Both the position numbers and the translations under genes were made by a program. Positions 16,851-25,145 of a DNA stretch of 34,504 nucleotides are shown here, in pieces. The DNA is taken from the NCBI GenBank assembly GCA_025937115.1, contig JAICSB010000001.1, positions 1 to 34,504 on the forward strand, given 5' to 3'. This DNA comes from Pseudonocardiaceae bacterium. GTDB lineage: Bacteria; Actinomycetota; Actinomycetes; Mycobacteriales; Pseudonocardiaceae. Position 1 is the stretch's first letter. Each line of letters begins with the position of its first letter. Below the pieces are notes generated by a model. That model ran no database searches. It was not told where the DNA came from and worked only from the letters and a program-made list of their open reading frames with translations.

Positions 16851-16916
16851 GGATTGGTCTGAGGCTGGCGGCGGGCTGTCGCCGGATTGGTTCGCGGCTG
16901 GTGGCACCCTGATCCG
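16851..16916. promoter_or_regulatory. Tandem 11-bp-spaced heptads, candidate SARP-binding array
   Basis: Six consecutive 11-base units: GGATTGGTCTG, AGGCTGGCGGC, GGGCTGTCGCC, GGATTGGTTCG, CGGCTGGTGGC, ACCCTGATCCG. All six have TG at positions 5-6; five share the frame NG(G/A)(C/T)TG(G/T). Units 1-2 and 4-5 are near copies with a 33-base period. SARP regulators are known to bind heptad direct repeats spaced by one helical turn. The array lies in the 295-base divergent region between the flavoprotein gene and the ketoreductase gene, so it could control both trains at once. Confidence 0.6.
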
Positions 16917-17045
16917 CTACGCGGTTCCCCCGGTGCCGCTCCGCACAACCGGCCCCGACCCGGGCGTATCTGATGGACACCGGCCCCGATCTGTCTCGTA
17001 GGGCATCCGCCCAGCGGTACCTCGACTCCTGCCGGAGAGCTCACC

Positions 17046-17786
17046 ATGTCGCACCGAAGAAATGCCTTGGTCACCGGTGGCTCCCGCGGCATTGGCGCCG
17101 CGGTGGCCATCCGGCTCGCCGACGACGGATTCGATGTCGGATTCTGCTACCGCGCGGATCGAGCAGCGGCCGACGTGGTTGCCGCCGCGATCAGGCAGCG
17201 CGGCGCGGCCTGCTTCTACGGAATGTGTGATGTGGCGGATTTCGGCGCCGTGACCACCTTTGTGGAGAAAGCAGAAGCAGAGCTGGGACCGGCGCACGCT
17301 CTAGTCAACTCGGCAGGCATCGTCCGGGACAACCCGATGGTGCTGATGCCGGTGCCGGACTGGTCTGCGGTAATAGACACGAATCTGACCGGCACCTTCA
17401 ACTTCTGCAAGGCCACAGTGTTCGGTCTGATGAAACGCAAGTCAGGGGTAATCGTCAACATGTCATCGGTCGCCGGCGTGTACGGGAACGCCAGCCAGAC
17501 GAACTACTCAGCAGCCAAGGCGGGCGTGATTGGCATGAGCAAAGCACTCGCCAAGGAGGTCGCCCGCAGCGGAGTTAGGGTCAATGTCGTCGCCCCCGGT
17601 TTCATCGAAACAGACATGATCGCAGAACTTACCGTCAGAGCACGCGAACATGCCCTGACGGCCATTCCGATGCGCCGGTTCGGCACGGCGGAATCGATCG
17701 CCGAAATGACCTCATTTCTCGTCTCGGATCGTGCCGACTACATCACCGGACAGACCATCCAGGTCGACGGCGGCATCGCTCTGTAG
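17046..17786 (+). CDS. 3-oxoacyl-ACP reductase (FabG-like ketoreductase)
   Basis: 246 residues, the usual FabG length. TGGSRGIG (10-17) binds NADPH, NSAG (88-91) stabilises the central sheet, and the catalytic set is Ser141, Tyr154 and Lys158 (YSAAK); the tail DYITGQTIQVDGGIAL is typical. It reduces the beta-keto group after each condensation. First gene of the plus-strand train, with GGAGAG before the ATG, divergent from the flavoprotein gene. Because it is encoded with the dehydratase pair and the carboxylase genes, it belongs to the polyketide pathway rather than to primary fatty-acid synthesis. Confidence 0.93.
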   Translation: MSHRRNALVTGGSRGIGAAVAIRLADDGFDVGFCYRADRAAADVVAAAIRQRGAACFYGMCDVADFGAVTTFVEKAEAELGPAHALVNSAGIVRDNPMVLMPVPDWSAVIDTNLTGTFNFCKATVFGLMKRKSGVIVNMSSVAGVYGNASQTNYSAAKAGVIGMSKALAKEVARSGVRVNVVAPGFIETDMIAELTVRAREHALTAIPMRRFGTAESIAEMTSFLVSDRADYITGQTIQVDGGIAL

Positions 17787-17806
17787 CGACAACAAGGAGG
17801 CCCTGA

Positions 17807-18229
17807 ATGTCCATCACTGCAACCATGCACCGGGCGACGCCACTTACCGCAATCGACGAGGCCGAGAGCACACCCGGTGTCGGTGTCACCGCACGGAAGG
17901 CGATCTGCGCTACCGACCCTTACCTGCAGGGCCACTACCCGAACTTCACCATCTATCCAGGAGTCTTCGTCATAGAGTCGGCGCAGCAGGCAGTCGACCG
18001 GTATGTCACAGATACCCGAAGCGAGAGCTGGGAGACCCACATAACGCGCATCGACTCGGTGCGTTTCATCAAGCCCCTACTACCGGGGGACACCCTGCAC
18101 CTGGCCCTCGACTGCGCCGAAGATGGCAACAAGATTATCGCCAAGGCCAGGTGCACCGACGACGACGGCGCGTTGGTCGCCAAGATGATCGTGCGGTTCA
18201 TTCTCACCGAAAAGCCAGACCATGAGTGA
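17807..18229 (+). CDS. FabZ/FabA-like hotdog dehydratase, catalytic subunit
   Basis: 140 residues, one hotdog fold. The active-site loop GHYPNFTIYPGVFVIESAQQ holds His43 and Glu57, fourteen residues apart exactly as in E. coli FabZ (His54, Glu68). It removes water from 3-hydroxyacyl-ACP to give the trans-2-enoyl chain. It lies 20 bases after the ketoreductase gene with AAGGAGG before its ATG, and overlaps the next hotdog gene by eight bases. That neighbour lacks the histidine, so the two are likely to form a heterodimer in which this one supplies catalysis. Confidence 0.85.
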   Translation: MSITATMHRATPLTAIDEAESTPGVGVTARKAICATDPYLQGHYPNFTIYPGVFVIESAQQAVDRYVTDTRSESWETHITRIDSVRFIKPLLPGDTLHLALDCAEDGNKIIAKARCTDDDGALVAKMIVRFILTEKPDHE

Positions 18230-18701
18230 CAGCATCGAGGTGTTTGGGTTGCTGCCGCACAGGTACCCGATCCTACTCGTCGACCACGTGCTGGAAAGCG
18301 CGCCGCCACACCGGGTGGTCACCGCCAAAACGATCACCTGCACTGAACTTTGCTATTCAACGCAGCCCGAGGGGTCGGGCCGCCGTTCCCGATGTGCCTA
18401 TCCACCCACGCTGCTACTGGAATCGTTCATTCAGAGTTGCGGGATCCTCTGGCGACTTGACCTTCAGTACCGCGGCGAGGACCTGACCGGGTTGCTCATC
18501 TTCGGGTCCGCCCGGGATGTGGTCTTTCATCGTCCCGCATTTCCGGGGCAGACCGTCCGGCACGAGGTCCGGCTGGACGATGTCCGGGGCAACAGCGCCT
18601 TCATGTCCGGGGAGTCGTGGGTGGACGACAAAAAACTCGCCACCATCGGCGGCGCCGTCACCGTTGCCCGGCCGACGAAGGTCCTGGAAGGTGCCCGGTG
18701 A
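18222..18701 (+). CDS. FabZ-like hotdog protein lacking the catalytic histidine, probable dehydratase partner
   Basis: 159 residues. The N-terminus GLLPHRYPILLVDHVLES is plainly FabZ-like and the glutamate is kept (Glu67 in TLLLESFIQS), but at the histidine position, fourteen residues before it, there is glycine, and the GHFP motif is missing. Its loop between helix and strand is longer and arginine-rich. Known precedents for unequal hotdog pairs are mycobacterial HadAB/HadBC and the ApeI/ApeP pair of aryl-polyene synthesis. A structural or substrate-binding role next to the catalytic subunit is therefore inferred. The stop overlaps the next gene's GTG start (GTGA). Confidence 0.8.
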   Translation: MSDSIEVFGLLPHRYPILLVDHVLESAPPHRVVTAKTITCTELCYSTQPEGSGRRSRCAYPPTLLLESFIQSCGILWRLDLQYRGEDLTGLLIFGSARDVVFHRPAFPGQTVRHEVRLDDVRGNSAFMSGESWVDDKKLATIGGAVTVARPTKVLEGAR

Positions 18702-20422
18702 CCACGGTCGATGCGGCCAACCCGCAGAGCCTGCGGCGCTGGCTGGCAGATCTGCCCGACGACGCCTGGACCTGTTGCCCATCCTGCGGTCAGTTCATCT
18801 ACCACCGCAGATTGCGGCAACACTGTGCCACCTGCCCTGGCTGCGGCAAGCACTTCCGTCCGTCCACGGATGATCGGATAGCGTGGACGGCTGACCCGGG
18901 TAGCTTCACCGAGCTCGATGCCGCGATGGCTTCCGGTGATCCACTCGAGTTCGTCGACTCCCGGCCCTACCCGCAGCGCCTCGCCGACCTGCAACGCAAG
19001 ACCGGTCGCACCGAGGCCGCTCGGTATGGCCCGGCGACCATCAGCGGTCACCCCGTCGTGCTGTGCCTGCTGGACTTCTCGTTCCAGGGCGGCAGCATGG
19101 GCTCCGTCGTCGGAGAGAAAGTCACCAGGGCGGCCGAGCTTGCCGCGAGCACATCCGCCGCGCTGGTCGTGTATGCGACCTCCGGAGGCGCCCGGATGCA
19201 GGAGGGCTTGTTCTCGTTGATGCAGATGGCCAAGACATCTGCGGCGATCCATCGCCTGCGCCAGGCCGGTGTGCTGTTCGTGTCTGTGCTCTGCGACCCG
19301 GTGTACGGTGGCGTCTCCGCGTCCTTCGCCACCCTCGGTGACGTGATCGTCGCCGAGCCGGGCGCCCGAATTGGTTTCGCGGGCCCTCAGGTGATCGAGC
19401 AGACAATCCGGCAGAAGCTGCCCAAAGGCTTCCAGACGGCGGAGTTCCTACTGAGCAACGGGCACATCGACGCGGTGGTACCGCGCGGGGAACTGGGTGG
19501 CTACCTCGGTGGGCTGCTCGCCGTCCACGCGGGTCGCCCGGATGACAACAGCCCAGCTGTGGTGCGGATCGCCGCGCCTCGCACGCTTGATGAGAACACC
19601 TGGGAAACGGTACGGCTGGCGCGCGAGCCCCGTCGCCCGAATCTCGGCGACTACGCTGTGCACGTCCTTGACGCGTTCGTCGAGTTGCACGGCGACCGGT
19701 GGCACGAAGACGATAAAGCGGTCGTCGGCGGCCCGGCCCTGCTGGCTGGTCGGTCGGTGATGGTCATCGGGCACCGTAAGGGCCGCGGCACGCAGGACAA
19801 CCTGACGCGCAACTTCGGCATGCCGCATCCTTCCGGTTATCGCAAGGCCGCCCGGCTGATGCGCTATGCGGAACGGTTCGGTATGCCGATCGTCACGTTC
19901 ATCGACACACCGGGCGCTTATCCGGGGATCCGCGCAGAGGAGGAGAACCAAAGCGGCGCGATCGCAGAGAACCTGGCCATGATGACCGGCCTGCGCACGC
20001 CGATCATCAGCGTGGTGATCGGCGAAGGTGGGAGCGGGGGCGCGCTCGCGCTCGGCGTGTGCGATCGGCTGCTCATGCTGGAAAACAGCATTTACTCCGT
20101 GATTAGCCCGGAAGGTTGTGCCACCATCCTGTTCCACGACGCGCACCGCGCGGCCGAGGCAGCTGCCGCGCTGCGGCTAACCGCTGCGCATTTGAACCGG
20201 CTCGGATTCGTCGACGAGATCGTGCCCGAGCCCCGCGGCGGCGCGCACACCAATCACTCGGCGACCGCTGCGGCCGTGCGAGACGCACTGGTCCGGCGGC
20301 TCGACGAGTTGTCCGCACTGCCCATCGACGCCCTGGTGGCGTTGCGATATCAGCGACTACGCGGGTACGGCGTGTTCCACGAGTCGCCGCCGGGACGTCC
20401 CGACGATTCGAAGACGGAGTGA
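18698..20422 (+). CDS. accDA: Acetyl-CoA carboxylase carboxyltransferase, fused beta and alpha subunits
   Basis: 574 residues carrying both carboxyltransferase halves. The N-terminal half is AccD-like: a CxxC...CxxC zinc ribbon (Cys27, 30, 46, 49, the same numbers as in E. coli AccD), SGGARMQEG and GFAGPQVIEQTIRQKLP. The C-terminal half (from about residue 310) is AccA-like: RKAARLMRYAERFGMPIVTF, IDTPGAYPG and VIGEGGSGGALALGV. It moves the carboxyl group from carboxybiotin to acetyl-CoA, giving malonyl-CoA. GTG 18698 overlaps the dehydratase stop; the open frame further upstream lies wholly inside that gene and is not conserved. In this cluster it would feed extender units to the type II synthase. 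Confidence 0.9.
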   Translation: MTTVDAANPQSLRRWLADLPDDAWTCCPSCGQFIYHRRLRQHCATCPGCGKHFRPSTDDRIAWTADPGSFTELDAAMASGDPLEFVDSRPYPQRLADLQRKTGRTEAARYGPATISGHPVVLCLLDFSFQGGSMGSVVGEKVTRAAELAASTSAALVVYATSGGARMQEGLFSLMQMAKTSAAIHRLRQAGVLFVSVLCDPVYGGVSASFATLGDVIVAEPGARIGFAGPQVIEQTIRQKLPKGFQTAEFLLSNGHIDAVVPRGELGGYLGGLLAVHAGRPDDNSPAVVRIAAPRTLDENTWETVRLAREPRRPNLGDYAVHVLDAFVELHGDRWHEDDKAVVGGPALLAGRSVMVIGHRKGRGTQDNLTRNFGMPHPSGYRKAARLMRYAERFGMPIVTFIDTPGAYPGIRAEEENQSGAIAENLAMMTGLRTPIISVVIGEGGSGGALALGVCDRLLMLENSIYSVISPEGCATILFHDAHRAAEAAAALRLTAAHLNRLGFVDEIVPEPRGGAHTNHSATAAAVRDALVRRLDELSALPIDALVALRYQRLRGYGVFHESPPGRPDDSKTE

Positions 20423-20428
20423 CCGGAG

Positions 20429-20959
20429 ATGGCTGAAGACCTCCCGCAGAACACGAAAAAATTGTTAGCTGACCCATTTGCGGTGCTCGCCGGGCGCGAG
20501 TTCCCCACCGGTGCGGAGCTCGCCCGCGCCATCGACGGCGCTCGCGAACTCGCTGACATCCTCAGCACCGCACCAGTTGGCAAACTCGTGGTGTCGGTCG
20601 GCCTCGTCCGTTGGGAGGTGGAGCGCCGCGAAGCGCCCGGTACCGCCACCCAAAGCGTCCGCGCACACCCGGTGCCGATGGCCGAAGTCACGATGGTCGA
20701 ACCGGCGCCGGTCGTCACCGATCAGTTGATCACTGCGCCGATGGTCGGTGTGTTCTACCCGGCACCCGGTCCGGGGCAGCCCACCTTCACCTCGCTGGGC
20801 GCGCGGGTGCAGGACGGACAGCAGGTCGCGATCGTCGAGGCGATGAAGATGATGAACGCAGTGATCGCGACCTGCTCCGGAACCATCGCTTCGGTGCACG
20901 TAGGCGCCGGGGACATCGTCGAGCACGGTCAGGCACTGTTCACCGTCCAGCCGGACTGA
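20429..20959 (+). CDS. accB: Biotin carboxyl carrier protein of acetyl-CoA carboxylase
   Basis: 176 residues. The C-terminal biotinyl domain has the sequence EAMKMMN with the biotin-accepting lysine at 140, and the TAPMVGVFYPAPGP start of the domain; a variable, Pro/Ala-rich linker precedes it. It carries carboxybiotin between AccC and the carboxyltransferase. The gene begins six bases after accDA and is followed by accC 20 bases later. Codon 13 is TTA (20465-20467), in an unusually AT-rich lysine/leucine stretch at the N-terminus. Confidence 0.93.
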   Translation: MAEDLPQNTKKLLADPFAVLAGREFPTGAELARAIDGARELADILSTAPVGKLVVSVGLVRWEVERREAPGTATQSVRAHPVPMAEVTMVEPAPVVTDQLITAPMVGVFYPAPGPGQPTFTSLGARVQDGQQVAIVEAMKMMNAVIATCSGTIASVHVGAGDIVEHGQALFTVQPD

Positions 20960-20979
20960 CCTACCAAGCGGAGGCTGAC

Positions 20980-22401
20980 ATGTTCAACAAGGTGCTGGTC
21001 TGCAATCGCGGCGAGATCGCCCTGCGGATCATCCGGACCTGCAAGGATCTCGGGATCGCCACGGTGGCCGGGTACTCCGAGATTGATCGTGACTCGCTCG
21101 CCGTACGGTTGGCCGACGAAGGCGTATGCATCGGGCCGGCCCCGGCCGCGAAGAGCTACCTCAACGTCCCGGCGATCATGTACGCCTGCGCGCGAACCGG
21201 AGCGGATGCGGTGCACCCGGGCTACGGGTTCCTGTCCGAGGATCCGTTCTTCGCCGAGGTGTGCGCCGAGGCCGGGATCACCTTCATCGGTCCGCCGGCC
21301 GACGTGATCACGCTGATGGGGGACAAGTCAGCGGCCCGGCGCACGATGGCTGCGGCCGGGGTGCCGGTCTGTCCCGGCATCGATCGGCCCCTGGTCGGCA
21401 TCGCCGACGCGAGCGAGCTGGCTGGCGAGATCGGCTACCCGGTGATTGTCAAAGCGGTGGCGGGCGGCGGCGGACGCGGGATGCAGGTCGTGTGGGACAG
21501 CGCCGAACTGCCCGCTGCGTACACCGAGGTACAGCGGGTGGCCCGGACGATCTTCCACGATGACCGGATCTACCTGGAGAAATTCATCAGCTCAGCTCGC
21601 CATGTCGAGATCCAGTTGCTCGGCGACCAACACGGCGCAGTGGTTCACCTTGGCGAGCGGGACTGCTCGATACAACGCAGGCAGCAGAAATTGGTCGAGG
21701 AGTCACCGTCCACCGCGCTCGATCCGGAGTTGCGCGAGCAGATGGGGCAAGCGGCGATCGCCGGCGCCAGGGCGGTCGGATACCACAGCGCGGGCACCAT
21801 GGAGTTCCTGCTCGACCGTGACGGCAACTTCTACTTCATGGAGATGAACACCCGAATCCAGGTGGAGCACCCGGTTACCGAGGTGCGAGCCGGGTTGGAC
21901 CTCGTGGAGTGGATGCTCCGGGTGGCCGCGGGCGAGCCACTGACATTCACCCAACGCGATATCACCCTCACCGGACATAGCATCGAATGCCGGATCAACG
22001 CAGAGGATCCGGCTAACGACTTCACCGGCTCGCTCGGTGTGCTCGATCGGTTCACGCCCCCCGGTGGCCCGCGGGTCCGGGTCGACACACACGCCCATGC
22101 CGGCTATCGCGTCCCGCCGCACTATGACTCCCTGTTGGCTAAGGTGATCGTGCACGGGCCGACGCGGGAAGCGGCCATTGCGACGATGACCAGGGCGCTT
22201 GCCGAGTTCGACTGCGCGGGGATTGCCACGACCATTGCCTTTCACCGTCAACTCATGACCCATCCAGAGTTCGTGGACGGCACGCATCGGCTGGACTTCG
22301 TGCGGGCCCACCTCGGCGCGGACGGTGTGCTGCGCGGTCCAGACACCGCGCCGCTGGTCCATGAGTCGCTGGCCCACGATGGGATCGCGGGCGCGGCGTG
22401 A
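20980..22401 (+). CDS. accC: Acetyl-CoA carboxylase biotin carboxylase subunit
   Basis: 473 residues, slightly longer than E. coli AccC. N-terminal KVLVCNRGEIALRIIRTC, ATP-grasp glycine loop KAVAGGGGRGMQ, and FMEMNTRIQVEHPVTE with the Mg-ATP and catalytic residues, followed by the C-terminal domain (IECRINAEDP). It carboxylates biotin on AccB with ATP and bicarbonate. The ATG has AAGCGGAGG upstream. It is a stand-alone biotin carboxylase, not the BC-BCCP fusion that most actinobacterial acyl-CoA carboxylases use. Last clear gene of the plus-strand train. Confidence 0.95.
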   Translation: MFNKVLVCNRGEIALRIIRTCKDLGIATVAGYSEIDRDSLAVRLADEGVCIGPAPAAKSYLNVPAIMYACARTGADAVHPGYGFLSEDPFFAEVCAEAGITFIGPPADVITLMGDKSAARRTMAAAGVPVCPGIDRPLVGIADASELAGEIGYPVIVKAVAGGGGRGMQVVWDSAELPAAYTEVQRVARTIFHDDRIYLEKFISSARHVEIQLLGDQHGAVVHLGERDCSIQRRQQKLVEESPSTALDPELREQMGQAAIAGARAVGYHSAGTMEFLLDRDGNFYFMEMNTRIQVEHPVTEVRAGLDLVEWMLRVAAGEPLTFTQRDITLTGHSIECRINAEDPANDFTGSLGVLDRFTPPGGPRVRVDTHAHAGYRVPPHYDSLLAKVIVHGPTREAAIATMTRALAEFDCAGIATTIAFHRQLMTHPEFVDGTHRLDFVRAHLGADGVLRGPDTAPLVHESLAHDGIAGAA

Positions 22402-22445
22402 ACCGTCATCTGTCATGGATGCACACCAGCGACGTTGGAGTCACG

Positions 22446-22625
22446 ATGAGAGCCGTGGAAGCCACCGAGCCGGCAGACGATGAGTTGCTGGCAGACCTGC
22501 AAGCGGCCGCCGGCCAGGTGCCGACCGAGCTGCGGGAGACGGTCCTTGGTTTGCTGACGGTTACCAGCTTAGGCTCGCCACCGGATCTCCGGGTCGGAGC
22601 ATGGGGTCCAGCGCACCGAAGGTGA
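22446..22625 (+). CDS. Possible small protein downstream of accC
   Basis: A frame of 59 codons from ATG 22446, with GGAG five bases upstream; the same frame is open from GTG 22398, which overlaps the accC stop as GTGA. The middle ([16 protein letters not shown] and [10 protein letters not shown]) could form two amphipathic helices. I recognise no family; it does not look like the acyl-CoA carboxylase epsilon subunit. It overlaps the 3' end of the convergent polymerase gene by 65 bases, which weakens the case. Confidence 0.25.
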   Translation: MRAVEATEPADDELLADLQAAAGQVPTELRETVLGLLTVTSLGSPPDLRVGAWGPAHRR

Positions 22626-23919
22626 GCATGGGGCCGGGTCCGGAGATCCGCGTTTCGAACCGCACCGTGACGACGCCGCCCCCCACGCCCTGAACCCAAC
22701 CGTGACCGTGCTCGGAGTGGTTCACATCCCGGCCGACCCACCAATCGATATCCGGCCTGTCTCCAGGCGTTGCCCGCGGCTGGTCAGGCTGCGACTCCTG
22801 GACAGCCGTAGCCTCCAAGTCAGAAAACAACGCGCGCTGCTCCCCGCAAGACAGGCCGGCCATCGCCACGCCGACCAACCGGATCGGACCAAGCTCGGCC
22901 GAGTCAGGCAGCAGACCCTGCGCTATCCCGGCGAGCGTCTGCTTGTCCGCGACCGCGTGCGGAAGTGTCTTCGACCGGGTCACCGTCCTCATGTCCGCGG
23001 TACGCAGCTTGAGCACCACTGTGCGAGCGGCTCGACCGTCCGCGGTCAGCCGCACGTGCGCGGCTTCCGCGCTGGCCAACACAGCAGCGCGGAGATCGGC
23101 CGTGGTCACCAAATCAGTCGGGAAGGTGGTCTCCGCACTGATCTGCTTGGTCTCGCCGCGTTCGGCCACCGGGCGATCGTCGATGCAACGGGCCAACCGG
23201 AGCAGGCTCACGCCGACGACCTGGCCGAGCAGCGAGCCGATCTCAGCTTCATCCATAGCGGCCAGGCTGCCAATCGTGTCGATGCCCAGCCGGCGCAGTT
23301 TCGCCTCCGCTACCGGCCCTATTCCCCACAGCGACCGAACCGGCAGCGGCGCCACAAGCGTGCGCTCGGTGCCATGCCTGACTACCAGCAGACCATCTGG
23401 TTTGGCCAAGCCAGAGGCGATCTTGGCGAGCTGCTTGCCCGAGCCGCCGCCGATCGACGCCACCAAGCCGGTCTTGGCCAGCAATCGCGCCCGCAGCACC
23501 CGGCAGAATGACTCGACCTCGGCCGCGCTGGCGCCGGCCAGTTCGACCGGCTCGCCAAACGCCTCGTCCAGCGCGACCTGCTCGAGCGCTGGGACCACCT
23601 CGCGGACCAGCGTGAACACTCGCTCGCTGACCAACTTGTACACGCCGAACCGGGGCGGCAGCACCACCGCACTGGATCCGACCAACCGGCGGGCCTGCCG
23701 CATCGGCATAGCCGAGCGGGCCCCGAAACCGCGGGCCTCGTAGCTCGCGCCAGCCACTACCCCGCGCGGCCCGGTGCCACCCACCAGTACCGGGCGACCG
23801 CGCAGGGTCGGCCGGGTGAGCTGCTCGACCGAGGCGAAGAACGCGTCCATGTCCAGGTGAAGCACCCACCGCCGGCTCCGGCCTGGCGCTGACACCTCTT
23901 GATCCGACTGGGCGCCCAT
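22561..23919 (-). CDS. dinB: Y-family DNA polymerase (DNA polymerase IV, DinB-like)
   Basis: 452 residues. [13 protein letters not shown] supplies the first metal-binding aspartates, QVALDEAFG the catalytic Asp-Glu pair, and [21 protein letters not shown] and [17 protein letters not shown] the palm/thumb and HhH parts. The long C-terminus contains the little-finger domain and a glycine-rich tail. It copies across damaged bases with low fidelity. It lies four bases after a thioesterase gene and converges with the carboxylase operon. It has no obvious role in the polyketide pathway; either it is a resident gene trapped between cluster parts or it marks a junction. The usual SIDEAY motif reads ALDEAF, but the acidic pair is intact. 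Confidence 0.92.
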   Translation of the reverse strand: MGAQSDQEVSAPGRSRRWVLHLDMDAFFASVEQLTRPTLRGRPVLVGGTGPRGVVAGASYEARGFGARSAMPMRQARRLVGSSAVVLPPRFGVYKLVSERVFTLVREVVPALEQVALDEAFGEPVELAGASAAEVESFCRVLRARLLAKTGLVASIGGGSGKQLAKIASGLAKPDGLLVVRHGTERTLVAPLPVRSLWGIGPVAEAKLRRLGIDTIGSLAAMDEAEIGSLLGQVVGVSLLRLARCIDDRPVAERGETKQISAETTFPTDLVTTADLRAAVLASAEAAHVRLTADGRAARTVVLKLRTADMRTVTRSKTLPHAVADKQTLAGIAQGLLPDSAELGPIRLVGVAMAGLSCGEQRALFSDLEATAVQESQPDQPRATPGDRPDIDWWVGRDVNHSEHGHGWVQGVGGGVVTVRFETRISGPGPMLTFGALDPMLRPGDPVASLSW

Positions 23920-23923
23920 GACT

Positions 23924-24409
23924 TCAGTCTGGACCTCGGGCGCCAGGGCGCGGACGGATCATGCAGGTCACTCGGCACGAGCAGAGGAGGCGGTCTCGCC
24001 CGTCGACCACCTGGATATCGTAGGTCGCCAGTGTCGAGCCGAGGTGCAGAGCGGTCGCCACGCCGTGTACCACGCCCGATCGTGCCGACCGGTGATGAGT
24101 TGCGCTCACTTCGGTACCCACCGCGATCCGATGCGGACCTGCATGCAGCACGGCTGCGGTGGAGGCGAGCGTCTCGGCAAACGCGATGGAAGCTCCGCCG
24201 TGCAGCAGGCCATACGGTTGGGTATTTCCGTCCACCGGCATCGTGCCGACGACTCGAGGTGCCCGGGCCTCGACAATCCGAATGCCGAGCTTCCAGTAGA
24301 GTCCGCCGGCGCCGAGACCGCTGGCGCGCATGAGCGTCTCCAGCTCCGCAGGAAGACCATCGGGCAACCCATGGATGGGCTGCAGTAGCTGCTCAGTCTG
24401 GGTAATCAC
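23924..24409 (-). CDS. PaaI/EntH-type hotdog acyl-CoA thioesterase
   Basis: About 161 residues. The loop [20 protein letters not shown] is the signature of the PaaI/MenI/EntH group, with the conserved His-Gly-Gly and the catalytic glutamate (AET). Members cleave aryl- or acyl-CoA (DHNA-CoA, for example) or proofread carrier proteins. GTG 24409, with GAGAGGAAG upstream, is chosen because the conserved part begins soon after; ATG 24442 in the same frame is possible. It lies between the TetR gene and dinB on the same strand. It may be a second release or editing enzyme for the cluster, or unrelated housekeeping. Confidence 0.82.
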   Translation of the reverse strand: MITQTEQLLQPIHGLPDGLPAELETLMRASGLGAGGLYWKLGIRIVEARAPRVVGTMPVDGNTQPYGLLHGGASIAFAETLASTAAVLHAGPHRIAVGTEVSATHHRSARSGVVHGVATALHLGSTLATYDIQVVDGRDRLLCSCRVTCMIRPRPGARGPD

Positions 24410-24500
24410 GCGCTTCCTCTCCCTTCCCACTTCTACGAACATAGATCCGAGTCGGGTCGTGCAGATACACCGGAGCAGGCTACGGACCCTAGAATCCTGC

Positions 24501-25046
24501 TTACCAGTTTTCCCGGGGCGTCGAGGTGAGCAGGGCAGCGGCCCATGGTTGGTCAAAATTCTCGAGATCCATCGCGGCAGCGGCATTGAGCAGCATGCCT
24601 ACGGCGATGAATCGTTTGACTCGCTCAGGTGAAACTCCTGATAGTCTTTCCGCCGTTTTCCACAGCTCGCCAAACTCTTCCCGAACTGTTTTCTGAATCT
24701 CCGGATCGTCACATGCGGCGAATCCGTGCAACATGACGAGCAGGAGCGTGCGATCTTTGAGCAACTCAACATACGTGGTTCCCATGGCGAACAGGGCGGC
24801 TCCCCCGGAAAGTCCCGCCGCGGACTGGACGAACGACCTGATTATCCGACGGTAGACGTTCTGCACACATTCGATGAAGAGTTGCTTCTTTGTACCGAAT
24901 ATCCGGAAGACATACGGTTGGCTGATGTCCGCACGGCGAGCGATTGTCTCCGCCGATGTGCCGTGCATGCCGTTGAGTGCGAACTCCTCCGACGCAATCG
25001 CGAGCAATTGCTCTCGTCGAGCTTGAGCGGTCATCCGACGGGTCAT
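24501..25046 (-). CDS. TetR-family transcriptional regulator
   Basis: About 181 residues. The N-terminal helix-turn-helix is ARREQLLAIASEEFALNG, then TSAETIARRADISQPYVFRI and FGTKKQLF, the canonical TetR DNA-binding pattern; the rest is an all-helical ligand-binding part. Three in-frame ATGs (25055, 25046, 25034) are possible and none has a strong ribosome-binding site; the middle one is given. It is divergent from KASIII-1 with only 90-100 bases between them, so it probably controls that promoter and its own. The gene has a somewhat lower GC content than its neighbours. Confidence 0.88.
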   Translation of the reverse strand: MTRRMTAQARREQLLAIASEEFALNGMHGTSAETIARRADISQPYVFRIFGTKKQLFIECVQNVYRRIIRSFVQSAAGLSGGAALFAMGTTYVELLKDRTLLLVMLHGFAACDDPEIQKTVREEFGELWKTAERLSGVSPERVKRFIAVGMLLNAAAAMDLENFDQPWAAALLTSTPRENW

Positions 25047-25145
25047 GCAAGACATGAAAGCACGACCGGCGGCGGCCGCTGTATCTGCGGTCCCCGAGGC
25101 CGGATCTGTATGACCGAAACACCACCACACACCTGAAGGACTGCC

